Source of the DNA: Acetobacteraceae bacterium
GTDB lineage: Bacteria > Pseudomonadota > Alphaproteobacteria > Acetobacterales > Acetobacteraceae
DNA length: 64,000 nucleotides
Direction: 5' to 3'
NCBI GenBank assembly: GCA_024280945.1
Contig: JAMXLO010000147.1
Span: 1-64,000 of the forward strand
The stretch's first letter is position 1, and each line of letters begins with the position of its first letter. Both the position numbers and the translations under genes were made by a program. Shown here piece after piece: positions 27,419-35,476 of this stretch. The notes under the pieces are model-generated. The model was given only the letters and a program-made list of their open reading frames with translations. It was not told where the DNA came from and made no database searches.

Positions 27419-27838
27419 ATGGCACGCCACCGCCGCCCATCTCGCCATCGCCACCACGAACCGAACGTCGTGCAGATTCCAAACCAGCGGACCTTCGATG
27501 GAATGGTGCACGCCAGCGCTCTCGTCGCCCTGGCCGATGGTGTGGTGGATCCAGCCGAGCGCCGGGCGCTGATGCGATGCCTTCGACGCAACGGGCTGCT
27601 TGCTCGCTACGGTCGCCGCGCCGCACTCGAGTTGCTGGAGCAGGCAGCGAACCGGCCGTCGGGAGATCGCCTCTCGGCGCTTTGCGATGCGGCGGATGCA
27701 CTGCGTCCGCTGTCTCGCACCGCTGATTCGCCCCTGATCGCGCAGGCCGCTCGACAGGTCATGCTGGCCGATGGCATCGCATGGCCACAGGAGGTCGCGA
27801 TGCTCCGCATCATCGAAGATCGTTTGGGCCTCGCATGA
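27419..27838 (+). CDS. TerB-like (tellurite-resistance family) protein
   Basis: This 139-residue helical protein has the TerB fold signature: an acidic metal-site motif ALVALADGVVDPAERRALMR in the first half and a second one, VMLADGIAWPQEVAMLRIIE, near the end. The N terminus is basic (MARHRRPSRHRHH). TerB proteins bind divalent metal and are part of membrane-associated stress complexes; here the gene overlaps the start of a UPF0114 membrane protein (ATGA at 27835-27838), indicating coupled translation. A vWA gene is divergent upstream. Direct tellurite resistance is not implied. Confidence 0.85.
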   Translation: MARHRRPSRHRHHEPNVVQIPNQRTFDGMVHASALVALADGVVDPAERRALMRCLRRNGLLARYGRRAALELLEQAANRPSGDRLSALCDAADALRPLSRTADSPLIAQAARQVMLADGIAWPQEVAMLRIIEDRLGLA

Positions 27839-28482
27839 TACCGAATCGGTCGGACACCAGCAGCATGCATAGCGAAACCCATTTGGACACGAGGCCGTCG
27901 GTGGTAGCACGCCGCCCGATAGCCGAACGCCTGCTGGAGCAGGCGCTCTTCTCCAGTCGATGGCTCATGGCACCATTCTACGTCGGGCTCGTCGCCGGCC
28001 TGTTGCTGCTGCTCGTCGAGTTCGTCCACCGGACGATCAACCTGTTCTCGCACGGCTTCGCCGCGCGCGGAGAGGAGCTGACGGTTGCGGTCCTGTCGCT
28101 GATCGACCTTTCGCTTATGGGCAACCTGCTGCTGATGGTGATCTTCGCCGGCTACGAGAATTTCATCTCCCGCCTGGACCTGGAGCGCCACGACGACAGG
28201 CCGCAATGGATGGGCCATGTCGGGTTCGGCGACCTGAAGCTGAAACTGATGACCTCGATCGTGGCCATCTCTGCCATTCAGGTGCTCGAGGGCTTCATGC
28301 ACATCGCCCGGCTCAGCGACCGGGAGCTGGCTTGGAGCGTCGGGCTGCACCTGGCGTTCATCCTGTCCGCCGTTCTGTTGGCGCTGATGGACCGCCTGTC
28401 CGGCCAGGCCAAGAGCGGCCAACCAGCGACGCCGTCAGCGCCACAGGCGCTGCGAAGCGATCCGCGCTCCTTCTACAAGTGA
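27835..28482 (+). CDS. UPF0114 (YqhA-type) membrane protein
   Basis: This 215-residue inner-membrane protein matches the UPF0114/TIGR00645 family. Typical segments are SSRWLMAPFYVGLVAGLLLL, LIDLSLMGNLLLMVIFAGYE, NFISRLDLERHDDRPQWMG and LKLKLMTSIVAISAIQVLEG. ATG 27835 overlaps the terB-like stop; a later ATG at 27865 would drop a non-conserved tail. The molecular role of UPF0114 is not established. Its stop lies inside the 3' end of the convergent MetE-like gene, with a 48-bp overlap of coding ends. Confidence 0.9.
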   Translation: MIPNRSDTSSMHSETHLDTRPSVVARRPIAERLLEQALFSSRWLMAPFYVGLVAGLLLLLVEFVHRTINLFSHGFAARGEELTVAVLSLIDLSLMGNLLLMVIFAGYENFISRLDLERHDDRPQWMGHVGFGDLKLKLMTSIVAISAIQVLEGFMHIARLSDRELAWSVGLHLAFILSAVLLALMDRLSGQAKSGQPATPSAPQALRSDPRSFYK

Positions 28483-29586
28483 TTGAAGCTTGCGGAAGGC
28501 GATCTCGCGATCGACCCTCCCCGCGGTGCCGACCGAGGTCGAGAACCCGCAGTCAGTGCCCGCGATCACGCGCTCGCGCCCGACAACGTCGGCGAACCGG
28601 CAGATCCGCTGTGCCACCAGTTCCGGATGCTCAAGGTAGTTGGTGCAGGTGTCGATCACCCCCGGGATCAGCACCTTGTCATCCGGCAGTTTGGTGTCAC
28701 GCCACACTGTCCATTCGTGTTCGTGGCGCGGGTTGGCCGCCTCGAAGGAGATCGCTTGCGGCTTGGCCTTCAGCACGATCGGCAGGATCTTTTGCAGCGG
28801 AATGTCGAAGTCGTGCGGGCCTTCGTAGTTGCCCCAGCACAAATGCAGCCGCGCCGAATTTGCCGGAACATTGACCAGCGCCTCGTTCAGCACTTCCACC
28901 TGTTGCTCCGCCTGCTTCAGGAATTCAGCCTCGGTCAGGTCCTGAAAGCCGGTGTGGCGCGCCATTGCCAGGTCCGGACTGTCGAGCTGCACGACGATGC
29001 CGGCATTGGCGATCGCCTCGTACTCCTCGCGCATCGCCGCGCCGACCGCTCCGATATAGGCGCGATGGTCGGGATAGTAGCGATTGGGCTGGAACGTCGA
29101 TACCACGCCGGGTGATGCCGCAGGCATGAACGCATCCACCGGCTTCGACGTGGCAATCGCCGCCTTGAAGTTGTCGATGTCGCGCTGCGCCGATGCGTGA
29201 TCCTGCCGCGCGACAGGTCCGTGGCAGCACAGGCGACGGATCTGCTGCGGTCCGATGAACAGCTCGAGCCGGCGGCGGAAATCCCCATATGGCGCGACAT
29301 CGAGATTGGGCTTCGGCACGAACGGCTCGCCGCTGAAACCTGTGAGGCGCTCGTGCACATAGGTTGCGTAGCCGACCTTGCTCGCCTCGCCGTCGCTGAC
29401 GACGTCGATGCCAATCGCGACCTGGCGGGCGACGATATCGGCGACCGCCTGCTTCACCTGCGCCTCAAACTCAGCGCGGTCGTACTGTTCGTCGCGATCC
29501 TTCTTGATCAGCGTCGCGACCAGCGGCTGCGGTCGCGGCAGGCTGCCGACATGCGTGGTGAGGATACGATCGGTGCTGAGCTTCAT
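28435..29586 (-). CDS. MetE-like (cobalamin-independent methionine synthase II family) protein, copy 2
   Basis: This 383-residue protein resembles only the C-terminal, zinc-containing half of MetE. Candidate zinc ligands are the His/Cys in LHLCWGNYEGPHDFDI, the Glu in AISFEAANPRHEHEW and the Cys in IAGTDCGFSTSVG. It starts MKLSTDRILTTHVGSLPRPQ from ATG 29586. It is a close paralogue of the gene at 29597-30748, of equal length and 10 nt downstream, so this is a tandem duplication in one operon. Lacking the N-terminal folate domain, it is unlikely to be a classical methionine synthase. Related proteins act on other alkyl or thiol transfers; substrate unknown. Confidence 0.9.
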   Translation of the reverse strand: MKLSTDRILTTHVGSLPRPQPLVATLIKKDRDEQYDRAEFEAQVKQAVADIVARQVAIGIDVVSDGEASKVGYATYVHERLTGFSGEPFVPKPNLDVAPYGDFRRRLELFIGPQQIRRLCCHGPVARQDHASAQRDIDNFKAAIATSKPVDAFMPAASPGVVSTFQPNRYYPDHRAYIGAVGAAMREEYEAIANAGIVVQLDSPDLAMARHTGFQDLTEAEFLKQAEQQVEVLNEALVNVPANSARLHLCWGNYEGPHDFDIPLQKILPIVLKAKPQAISFEAANPRHEHEWTVWRDTKLPDDKVLIPGVIDTCTNYLEHPELVAQRICRFADVVGRERVIAGTDCGFSTSVGTAGRVDREIAFRKLQSLVEGARIASQRLWR

Positions 29587-29596
29587 GGTTCGCTCC

Positions 29597-30748
29597 TCAG
29601 TGCCACAGTTTCTGCGATGCCAACTTGGCGCCTTCCACCAGCGAACCGAGTTTCCTATAGGCGATCTCGGAATCGACCCGGCCTGCGTGGCCGACAAAGG
29701 TGGCAAAACCGCAATCGGTGCCAGCGATGACGCGTTCGCGACCAACGATGTCGGCGAACTGGCAGATGCGCTGGGCCACGAGTTCGGGGTGCTCGATATA
29801 GTTGGTGCAGGTGTCGATCACGCCAGGGATCAGTACCTTGTCGTCCGGGATCTTTGCATCGCGCCACACCGTCCACTCGTGCGCATGGCGTGGATTCGCG
29901 GCCTCGAACGAGATCGCCTGCGGCTTCGCCTTCAGGATGGTCGGCAGCACCTTCTGCAAGGGAATGTCGAAGTGGTGCGGTCCTTCGTAGTTGCCCCAGC
30001 ACAGATGCAGCCGGGCGGAACTTGCCGGGACATTGGCGAGAGCGTGGTTCAACGCTTCTACCTGCTGTTCGGCCTGGGTCAGGAACTGTTCTTCGGTCAG
30101 GTCCTGGAACCCGGTGTGGCGCGCCATCGCGAGATCGGGGCTGTCGAGCTGCACGATGATCCCAGCACTGGCGATCGCCTCGTACTCCTCCTTCATCGCA
30201 TCAGCGACCGCGCGGATATAGGCGGTGTGCGTCGGATAGTGGCGGTTCGGTTGGAATGCCGACACCACACCAGGCGAGGCCGCCGGCATAAACGCGTCCA
30301 CCGGATGCGACTGCTCGATCGCCGCTTTGAAATTGCCGATGTCCACCTTCACCGCGTCGTGGTCGCGCAACTGCACATCGCCGATGCAGCACAGACGGCG
30401 GAACACCTGAGGGCCGGTGAACTGGATCATGCGATTGCGGAACTCCGGATAGTCCGCCAGATCGCGCTGTGGCTTCGGGACAAAGGGCTCGCCACCAAAT
30501 CCAGTGAGGCGATCCTTGATGTATGTGGCATAGCCGATCTTGCTTGCCTCGCCATCGCTGACCACATCGATGCCTATCGCCACCTGATGTGCGACGATCT
30601 CGCCGACCGCCTTGGTGACCTGCCGATCGAATTCGACGTGGTCGTAGGTCTGTTCCGCATCCTTCTTCACCAGCAGATCGACCAGCGCCTGTGGTCGCGG
30701 CAGGCTGCCGACATGGGTCGTCAGAATCCGGTCGGTGCTGAGCTTCAT
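29597..30748 (-). CDS. MetE-like (cobalamin-independent methionine synthase II family) protein, copy 1
   Basis: This is the first gene of the tandem pair, also 383 residues from ATG 30748. It shares the same start block (MKLSTDRILTTHVGSLPRPQ) and the LHLCWGNYEGPHHFDI, SFEAANPRHAHEW and GTDCGF zinc-site segments. The pair differ mainly in a block around residues 90-135, where copy 2 has HGPVARQDHASAQ against IGDVQLRDHDAVK here, and in scattered conservative changes. The region just upstream holds the 162-bp hairpin element at 30779-30940, whose right-hand end is 192 bp from the pair start. The shared fold suggests zinc-dependent thiol or alkyl transfer; the substrate is unknown. Confidence 0.9.
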   Translation of the reverse strand: MKLSTDRILTTHVGSLPRPQALVDLLVKKDAEQTYDHVEFDRQVTKAVGEIVAHQVAIGIDVVSDGEASKIGYATYIKDRLTGFGGEPFVPKPQRDLADYPEFRNRMIQFTGPQVFRRLCCIGDVQLRDHDAVKVDIGNFKAAIEQSHPVDAFMPAASPGVVSAFQPNRHYPTHTAYIRAVADAMKEEYEAIASAGIIVQLDSPDLAMARHTGFQDLTEEQFLTQAEQQVEALNHALANVPASSARLHLCWGNYEGPHHFDIPLQKVLPTILKAKPQAISFEAANPRHAHEWTVWRDAKIPDDKVLIPGVIDTCTNYIEHPELVAQRICQFADIVGRERVIAGTDCGFATFVGHAGRVDSEIAYRKLGSLVEGAKLASQKLWH

Positions 30749-30778
30749 GGCGATCCCCTCCCTTGTCCCGGCAATGCG

Positions 30779-30940
30779 AGTGTCCCGATTCGGAAGTCCG
30801 TCACAATTGTGGATCCGCCAGATACGGACTTCCGAATCGATAAGGACACTAGCAAACTATTGATCTAGTGTGGTTTCTGGTTCCGAAGTCCGCTACGGCG
30901 GCTGATCCACAAGCGGCGGACTTCGGCACCACCACACTAG
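30779..30940. repeat. 162-bp double-hairpin element, copy 1
   Basis: The element consists of two consecutive imperfect inverted repeats. The first has arms AGTGTCCCGATTCGGAAGTC and (opposite) GACTTCCGAATCG-TAAGGACACT. The second runs from TAGTGTGG with TTCCGAAGTCCGC to GCGGACTTCGG and ends CCACACTAG. A second copy at 57733-57895 is nearly identical over the whole length. The structure suggests a paired REP-like or miniature non-autonomous mobile element. No protein is encoded. Confidence 0.85.
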
Positions 30941-30990
30941 GGCCATCGGACGATCCGCGCGAGTCGCGGCCTCACCCACTGCTTCGCTCG

Positions 30991-31067
30991 TCATTCCCGC
31001 GAATGCGGGAATCCAGTCACTCCGAGAGCACCAGCCAAAGGGCCGGATCCCGCTTGCGCGGAGATGA
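30991..31067. repeat. Dispersed palindromic repeat of the TTCCCGCGAATGCGGGAA type
   Basis: TCATTCCCGCGAATGCGGGA followed by ATCCAG forms a tight hairpin at 30991-31016, and GGATCCCGCTTGCGCGGA at 31044-31067 is the inverted partner. This is a commonly seen intergenic repeat type in proteobacteria. The plus-strand frame through it would give a peptide with SSFPRMRESS, a well-known spurious product of such repeats. Confidence 0.7.
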
Positions 31068-31098
31068 GGACGCTGCGTTGCGCTGACCCACGGTCAGG

Positions 31099-32607
31099 CT
31101 AGGGCGATGCCAGGCCCTCATAGTACTCCTCGGGCGTGTCGATCTCGGCGATCGTCTGCCCGTCGATCAGCAGGAAGCGCGTGCCGATCGCCTGCACGAA
31201 GGCACGATCATGCGACACGACGATGCACGTGGCCTCGTGTGCCAGAATTTCCGCCTCAAGCCGCTCCTGCCCGGCGATATCCACGTGGTTGGTCGGTTCG
31301 TCCATCAGATAGAAATTCGGCTCGGTCAGGCGCAGAGCAAGTAATCCGAGCCGTGCCTTCTGCCCGAGCGACAGGCTTCCGATCGGCCGGCGCTGCATGT
31401 CCACGCTGAAGCCGCTGCCGGCCAGCAGGCTGATCGTGCGTTGCTCGCCAGGCCGGAAGCGATCGCTGATGAAGCCGTGCGGGGTCATCGCATCCGGCAG
31501 GTGCGACATGAGCTGATCGACATAGCCCATCACGATGGAAGGGCTGGCGCGCAGTCCAGGCACGTCCTCATCTGCCAGCGCGCGCCGCAGCAGTTGCACG
31601 AATTGCGACTTGCCGACGCCGTTGCGCCCGAGCAGGACGAGGCGATCCTGCTGGAACAGATCGAGCTTCGGAACGCAGAACAGCATGCGTCCGTCGGGCG
31701 CGCTCACGTCGACGGCTGATACGGACAGCATGATCTTGGCATGCGTTCCGCGATTGGCCAGTCGGATATCACCCTCGCGCACCTGGCGCAGTGGCGTCAA
31801 AGTCTCTTCGAGCGCCGCGGCGCGTTGCCGGAGCTGCTTCGATTTCTTCAACAGGAGGTCGCTGCCGCTGTTGACGCCGACATTCTTCAGCTCGTTGGCG
31901 TTGCGTCGCAGCCGCTCGATCTCCTTCGCATCCTTCACCGCCTTTGCTTCCTGCGCGGTGTCGTCCTCCGCCAGCAATTGTCGCGCCCGCGCGTAAGGGT
32001 GCGCATAGAACCGCGAAACGCCGGGACGCAGGAACAAAGTACGCGTCGTACAGGCGTCGAGGAACCGTCGGTCGTGGCTGGCGATCACCATCGGTACGCG
32101 GCAGGCGGCGATCCAGCGTTCCAGCATCTGGATCTTGCGCAGATCCAAGTGATTGGTCGGCTCATCGAGCAACAGCATGTCAGGCTCACCGATCCAGCTG
32201 CGCGCGATCAGCGCCAGGCGCTGCCACCCACCGCTGAGTTCTTGCAACGGACGAGTATGCAAGTCCGGGGATGCTGCGAACTCATCGAGCGCGACGTCGA
32301 CGCGCCACTGATTGTTCTCACGCTCGGCCGCCGGCAGCGCGCGGCGAACTGCTTCAGCCAGCGGCAGGTTCAGCAGATTGATCGGCACATCCTGTTCGAC
32401 ATAGCCGATGCGCAGGCCGCGGGAGCGAACGATGGTGCCGGAGGTTGGTTCGGCCATGCCGGCAAGGCAGCGCAGCAGTGTCGTCTTGCCGCCGCCATTG
32501 CCGGCGATAAGCCCGATCCGATCACCGTCACCGATGATCAGTGAGAGGTTCTGAAACAGCGCATGCGGCGACAGAACGCCGACATCGCGCAGAGTGATGG
32601 ATGGCAT
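31099..32607 (-). CDS. ABC-F family ATPase
   Basis: This 502-residue protein has two ABC ATPase domains and no membrane part, as in ABC-F ribosome-associated factors. Walker A motifs are GNGGGKTTLLRCL and GRNGVGKSQFVQLL. Signature motifs are ELSGGWQRLALIARSW and SLSLGQKARLGLLAL. Each domain has its Walker B (LLLDEPTNHLDL and YLMDEPTNHVDI). The interdomain linker (about residues 205-260) is rich in Arg/Lys/Glu, as expected for a ribosome-contacting arm. The start is ATG 32607. The family includes translation and antibiotic-resistance factors; this protein's role is not determined. Confidence 0.93.
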   Translation of the reverse strand: MPSITLRDVGVLSPHALFQNLSLIIGDGDRIGLIAGNGGGKTTLLRCLAGMAEPTSGTIVRSRGLRIGYVEQDVPINLLNLPLAEAVRRALPAAERENNQWRVDVALDEFAASPDLHTRPLQELSGGWQRLALIARSWIGEPDMLLLDEPTNHLDLRKIQMLERWIAACRVPMVIASHDRRFLDACTTRTLFLRPGVSRFYAHPYARARQLLAEDDTAQEAKAVKDAKEIERLRRNANELKNVGVNSGSDLLLKKSKQLRQRAAALEETLTPLRQVREGDIRLANRGTHAKIMLSVSAVDVSAPDGRMLFCVPKLDLFQQDRLVLLGRNGVGKSQFVQLLRRALADEDVPGLRASPSIVMGYVDQLMSHLPDAMTPHGFISDRFRPGEQRTISLLAGSGFSVDMQRRPIGSLSLGQKARLGLLALRLTEPNFYLMDEPTNHVDIAGQERLEAEILAHEATCIVVSHDRAFVQAIGTRFLLIDGQTIAEIDTPEEYYEGLASP

Positions 32608-32941
32608 GGGTTGTATCTCTTGGCTCGATGAAACGCAGAACAGCAGCGTTCAGAACCGGCCGACGGGAAGCTGATGCGAAGCGTCAGTTCGGGCCGCTGG
32701 CCAGCCCTGCGACGATCGGTCGCAGGGCCCAGACGGGGCCGCGCGGATGATGCTGATTATAAGCGCTGATGCAGCCCTCCCTGGTTGGATGTTACAACTG
32801 CATCACCGTAAGCATGGCGTCGCGTCACGGCAAGCTTGGATTAGGGCTGCGGCAACAAAGGTCTGGGGAGGGGACCGGTGCGCCGCATCAATCAAGGCAT
32901 CGAAGGTACACTTGCGTTGGTTGGCGCCTGATGACGGTGGA
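32608..32941. other. Intergenic, no supported gene
   Basis: About 330 bp between the ABC-F gene start and the DUF4279 gene stop. The minus strand contains a stretch (QTFVAAALIQAC) that faintly recalls IS5-type transposases, but it ends at a stop and is too short to call. Nothing else was found. Confidence 0.4.
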
Positions 32942-33400
32942 TCACTGCCGCGGCGGGTATTCGTCGATTTCGATGGTTGCGCCAGACGATTCGATGGCAT
33001 CCCGCAACGTCGGATCAATTACCGGTACTCTATCGCCCGTGTAGTTGGACCAATAGCAGAAGAAGCGCATTGTGGCGCCGCAATTGACAAGCAGGGCTGG
33101 CAGATCTGGTCGCGGCAGGCGAAGGCGCAAGGTCAGGTATTTGAGATGGGGGTCCAGGTTGTCTTCGGTGATTGCGGCTTTGCTAGTACAGCCCCAGACC
33201 CCAGTTCGTCCGGGGTACGTACTCATCCGGCCGGACGGTGTCTTGAAGCGTTCACCCTTTACCACGGAGATGTCTGGCTCAATGCCGAAGTAGGTGGTCC
33301 ACACGGTTGGGTCGAGATGATCGCCGTACACAGTTGCCGACGCATAGGCAAGCCGCTGGGCTCGCTCTTGATTTGGCGAAGCATTATGGCGCAAAGTCAT
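32942..33400 (-). CDS. DUF4279-type protein, candidate immunity protein
   Basis: This 152-residue protein shows the DUF4279 pattern: YFGIEPDISVVKGERFKTPS, then TGVWGCTSKAAITEDNLDPH, MRFFCYWSNYTGD and a final IEIDEYPP. It starts inside the end of the upstream gene: its ATG at 33400 overlaps the toxin-like gene stop by 17 bp. A small, stable protein encoded directly after and overlapping a toxin tip is the classical layout of an immunity protein. That role is inference; the DUF itself has no assigned function that I know of. GC content is lower than in the neighbouring genes. Confidence 0.8.
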   Translation of the reverse strand: MTLRHNASPNQERAQRLAYASATVYGDHLDPTVWTTYFGIEPDISVVKGERFKTPSGRMSTYPGRTGVWGCTSKAAITEDNLDPHLKYLTLRLRLPRPDLPALLVNCGATMRFFCYWSNYTGDRVPVIDPTLRDAIESSGATIEIDEYPPRQ

Positions 33401-34157
33401 GAATATTTCCTAGGACACTTCCCTGGAACGATACATCCCCATTGTCATCAAATACCAGATTGTCCGAAGGCGACAATTTGAAGAAGTGCTTGAGATCGTG
33501 GATCATATCTCCGAATGTGTTGCGATCGTACCCGAGCATCCTTGCGGCATAGTCGGGGTTCCTAGTGCTCGCAGCAAGTTGGATGTTTTCGGTCGGTCTG
33601 GCAACGTCATGACCCTGCCTTCCGGGGAAATCGTTGCCATCGACGTCAGGTGCTGACGAGAGTTGCGTTGCCTGCGTCGGTGCGGACGGGCCGCCAGCGG
33701 GAATCGAGTCATCGCCGCCTGTGCGACGCGGTTGCGCCAACGACTTGACGATGGGGTTCTCTGCCGATGCCGCTTTGAGTCCTGCCAGTGTCAGCTTCGG
33801 GTCGGACAGCGAGTTCCAGATCCCCATTGTTGCGCTAGTGTCCGCGTAGGTTGGACCCCAGCGCCGGGGCGCCGTATCCTCACCGGAACTGTTGACAGCG
33901 CTTGGTCGCGGGACGGTCGTTGCGAAGTGACGGGGCGCATCACTTGCTCGCCGATGCGTCGTCAGGCTCTCAGTTGGAGCAGAGCCGGTGGCCGCGGCTC
34001 CCGGCGCGGGAGCGCGGCGCTGCCCGTCACCCAAGCCGCGTCGTCTACCGAGCCCGCTCGGTCCACCTTGCGCCGACCTCTCGGCGTAACGGCCGAGCAG
34101 CACATGGCCAGGCGGTGCAGCGGACTCCTCCGGCAGCAGCATCGCCGGGAAACTCAC
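33384..34157 (-). CDS. Probable polymorphic-toxin tip with Pro/Gly-rich N-terminal part
   Basis: The protein has 257 residues from a GTG at 34157. The first 200 residues are Pro/Gly/Ala-rich and low in structure. The last 55 (RMLGYDRNTFGDMIHDLKHF, then FKLSPSDNLVFDDNGDVSFQ, GSVLGNIHDF) look like a compact C-terminal toxin domain of the polymorphic-toxin type. The frame is open upstream to a TAG at 34267-34269 and the extra 35 codons (e.g. AIFIPDGNPNNISTADIL) look coding. Just after that TAG a CTG at 34262 has an ideal GGAGG 7 nt upstream, so the true start may be there. It overlaps the DUF4279 gene by 17 bp. The toxic activity is not identified. Confidence 0.6.
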   Translation of the reverse strand: MSFPAMLLPEESAAPPGHVLLGRYAERSAQGGPSGLGRRRGLGDGQRRAPAPGAAATGSAPTESLTTHRRASDAPRHFATTVPRPSAVNSSGEDTAPRRWGPTYADTSATMGIWNSLSDPKLTLAGLKAASAENPIVKSLAQPRRTGGDDSIPAGGPSAPTQATQLSSAPDVDGNDFPGRQGHDVARPTENIQLAASTRNPDYAARMLGYDRNTFGDMIHDLKHFFKLSPSDNLVFDDNGDVSFQGSVLGNIHDFAP

Positions 34158-34437
34158 CGCGTGGGGCCCGATAATGCTTAGGATGTCGGCTGTGGAGATA
34201 TTGTTTGGATTGCCGTCGGGGATGAATATCGCCCGTATTTCGACAGTTTCGTGGCTCAGCAGCGGCTAGCCTCCACGCACTGATTCAGTCTGAATGTCTA
34301 ACATAATGCGCCAGTAATGTCAACGGTGAAATCTCGTGACCAAGGCCGCACAAAACCCATGTACCCGGTGCGGTCCTTGCTTCCACGCCAGAGCCAACTA
34401 CGCTGCTGCGCAATGATATCCGGGGGAGGGATGACCG

Positions 34438-35475
34438 ATGCGGCTCCACATCATCCAACCAGTGGCGATCGCGCTGGTGCTCGCCGCTTTTGCCATCCGT
34501 CCCGCCGCGGCCGAGGAGCCGCAGAAGGTCACCATTGCTTTCGCCGGCAAAGGCATGTCGTTCCTGCTGCAGTACATCGCCATCGGCGGCGGCTTTTATA
34601 AGCAGGAAGGCCTCGAGCCGGAATCGGTCGACGTTTCATCCGGTACACGGCAAGCCGCGGCGGTGATGGGCGGCAGCGCGGAGATCACCCAGGTCGGCTT
34701 CGCCCACACCATGCACGCGGTCGGCCGCGGCGGCCAACTCGTCGGCATCTCCACCGCATTCGATGCCTATCCCATCGCGCTCGTGCTCTCAAACGCAGCC
34801 ATAAAGCGCCTGGGCATCACCGACACCATGTCGCTCGACGAGAAGATCAGGCATGTGAAGGGTGTGCGCATCGGCATCACCTCGCCCGGCTCCAGCACCG
34901 ACGAGTTCATGCGCACGATCATGCTGGTGCGCGGCATGGACCCATCGCGCGATGTGCAGTTGCAGCCGATCGGCATCGGCGCGCCGATGGTGGCGGCGAC
35001 CCAGGCCGGCAGCACCGACGGCTTCGCCTTCATGTCGCCGTTCACCAACATGGCGGTCAACAAGGGCATCGGCCAGATCATCGCCGATCCGATGACCGGA
35101 GACCTGCCGGAGTATCGCGACGTGCCGTATCAGGTGATCACCACCAGCCGTGCCACGCTCGAGGCGAAGCGTCCGCTGCTGCTGCACGTCGTGCGCGCGA
35201 TGGCGCGGGCGATGAAGCTCGCGCATGAGGACAAAGAGGCCGCGCGCAAACTGGTCCGCCCGTTCTTCCAGGATACGCCGGAGGCGGAGTTCAACACCGC
35301 GTTCGACACCTACATCAGGGCGGTGCCGACCACACCGGTGGTCTCGCAGGCGCAGGTCGCCAACACGGTGAAGATGGTGAACCTGACGGAGAAGACGCCG
35401 ATCACCGCCACCTACGATCAGGTGGTGTACCCGGACCTGTCGCGCCAGGCCGCCAAGGAAATCCTGGGCCAATAG
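34438..35475 (+). CDS. ABC transporter substrate-binding protein (NitT/TauT type)
   Basis: This 345-residue periplasmic binding protein has a signal peptide (VAIALVLAAFAIRPAAAEEP, cleavage after about residue 25). The fold matches NMT1/SsuA-like proteins: VTIAFAGKGMSFLLQYIAIG, GGGFYKQEGLEPESVDVSSG, RIGITSPGSSTDEFMRTIML. A GGGAGGG ribosome-binding site lies 7-15 nt upstream of the ATG. It starts an operon with the permease, ATPase, second permease and CoA-transferase genes, with 1-nt or overlapping junctions. The ligand is unknown; the family takes nitrate, sulfonates, thiamine precursors and organic acids. Confidence 0.92.
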   Translation: MRLHIIQPVAIALVLAAFAIRPAAAEEPQKVTIAFAGKGMSFLLQYIAIGGGFYKQEGLEPESVDVSSGTRQAAAVMGGSAEITQVGFAHTMHAVGRGGQLVGISTAFDAYPIALVLSNAAIKRLGITDTMSLDEKIRHVKGVRIGITSPGSSTDEFMRTIMLVRGMDPSRDVQLQPIGIGAPMVAATQAGSTDGFAFMSPFTNMAVNKGIGQIIADPMTGDLPEYRDVPYQVITTSRATLEAKRPLLLHVVRAMARAMKLAHEDKEAARKLVRPFFQDTPEAEFNTAFDTYIRAVPTTPVVSQAQVANTVKMVNLTEKTPITATYDQVVYPDLSRQAAKEILGQ

Positions 35476-35476
35476 A

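Noticed and set aside
30868-31086. Plus-strand frame giving a peptide with SSFPRMRESS and AGSRLRGDE
   Set aside because: A known spurious product of a dispersed palindromic repeat, not a gene.
32747-33018. Faint IS5-like transposase similarity on the minus strand (QTFVAAALIQAC)
   Set aside because: Only about 12 residues fit and the frame stops at once; too weak to call.
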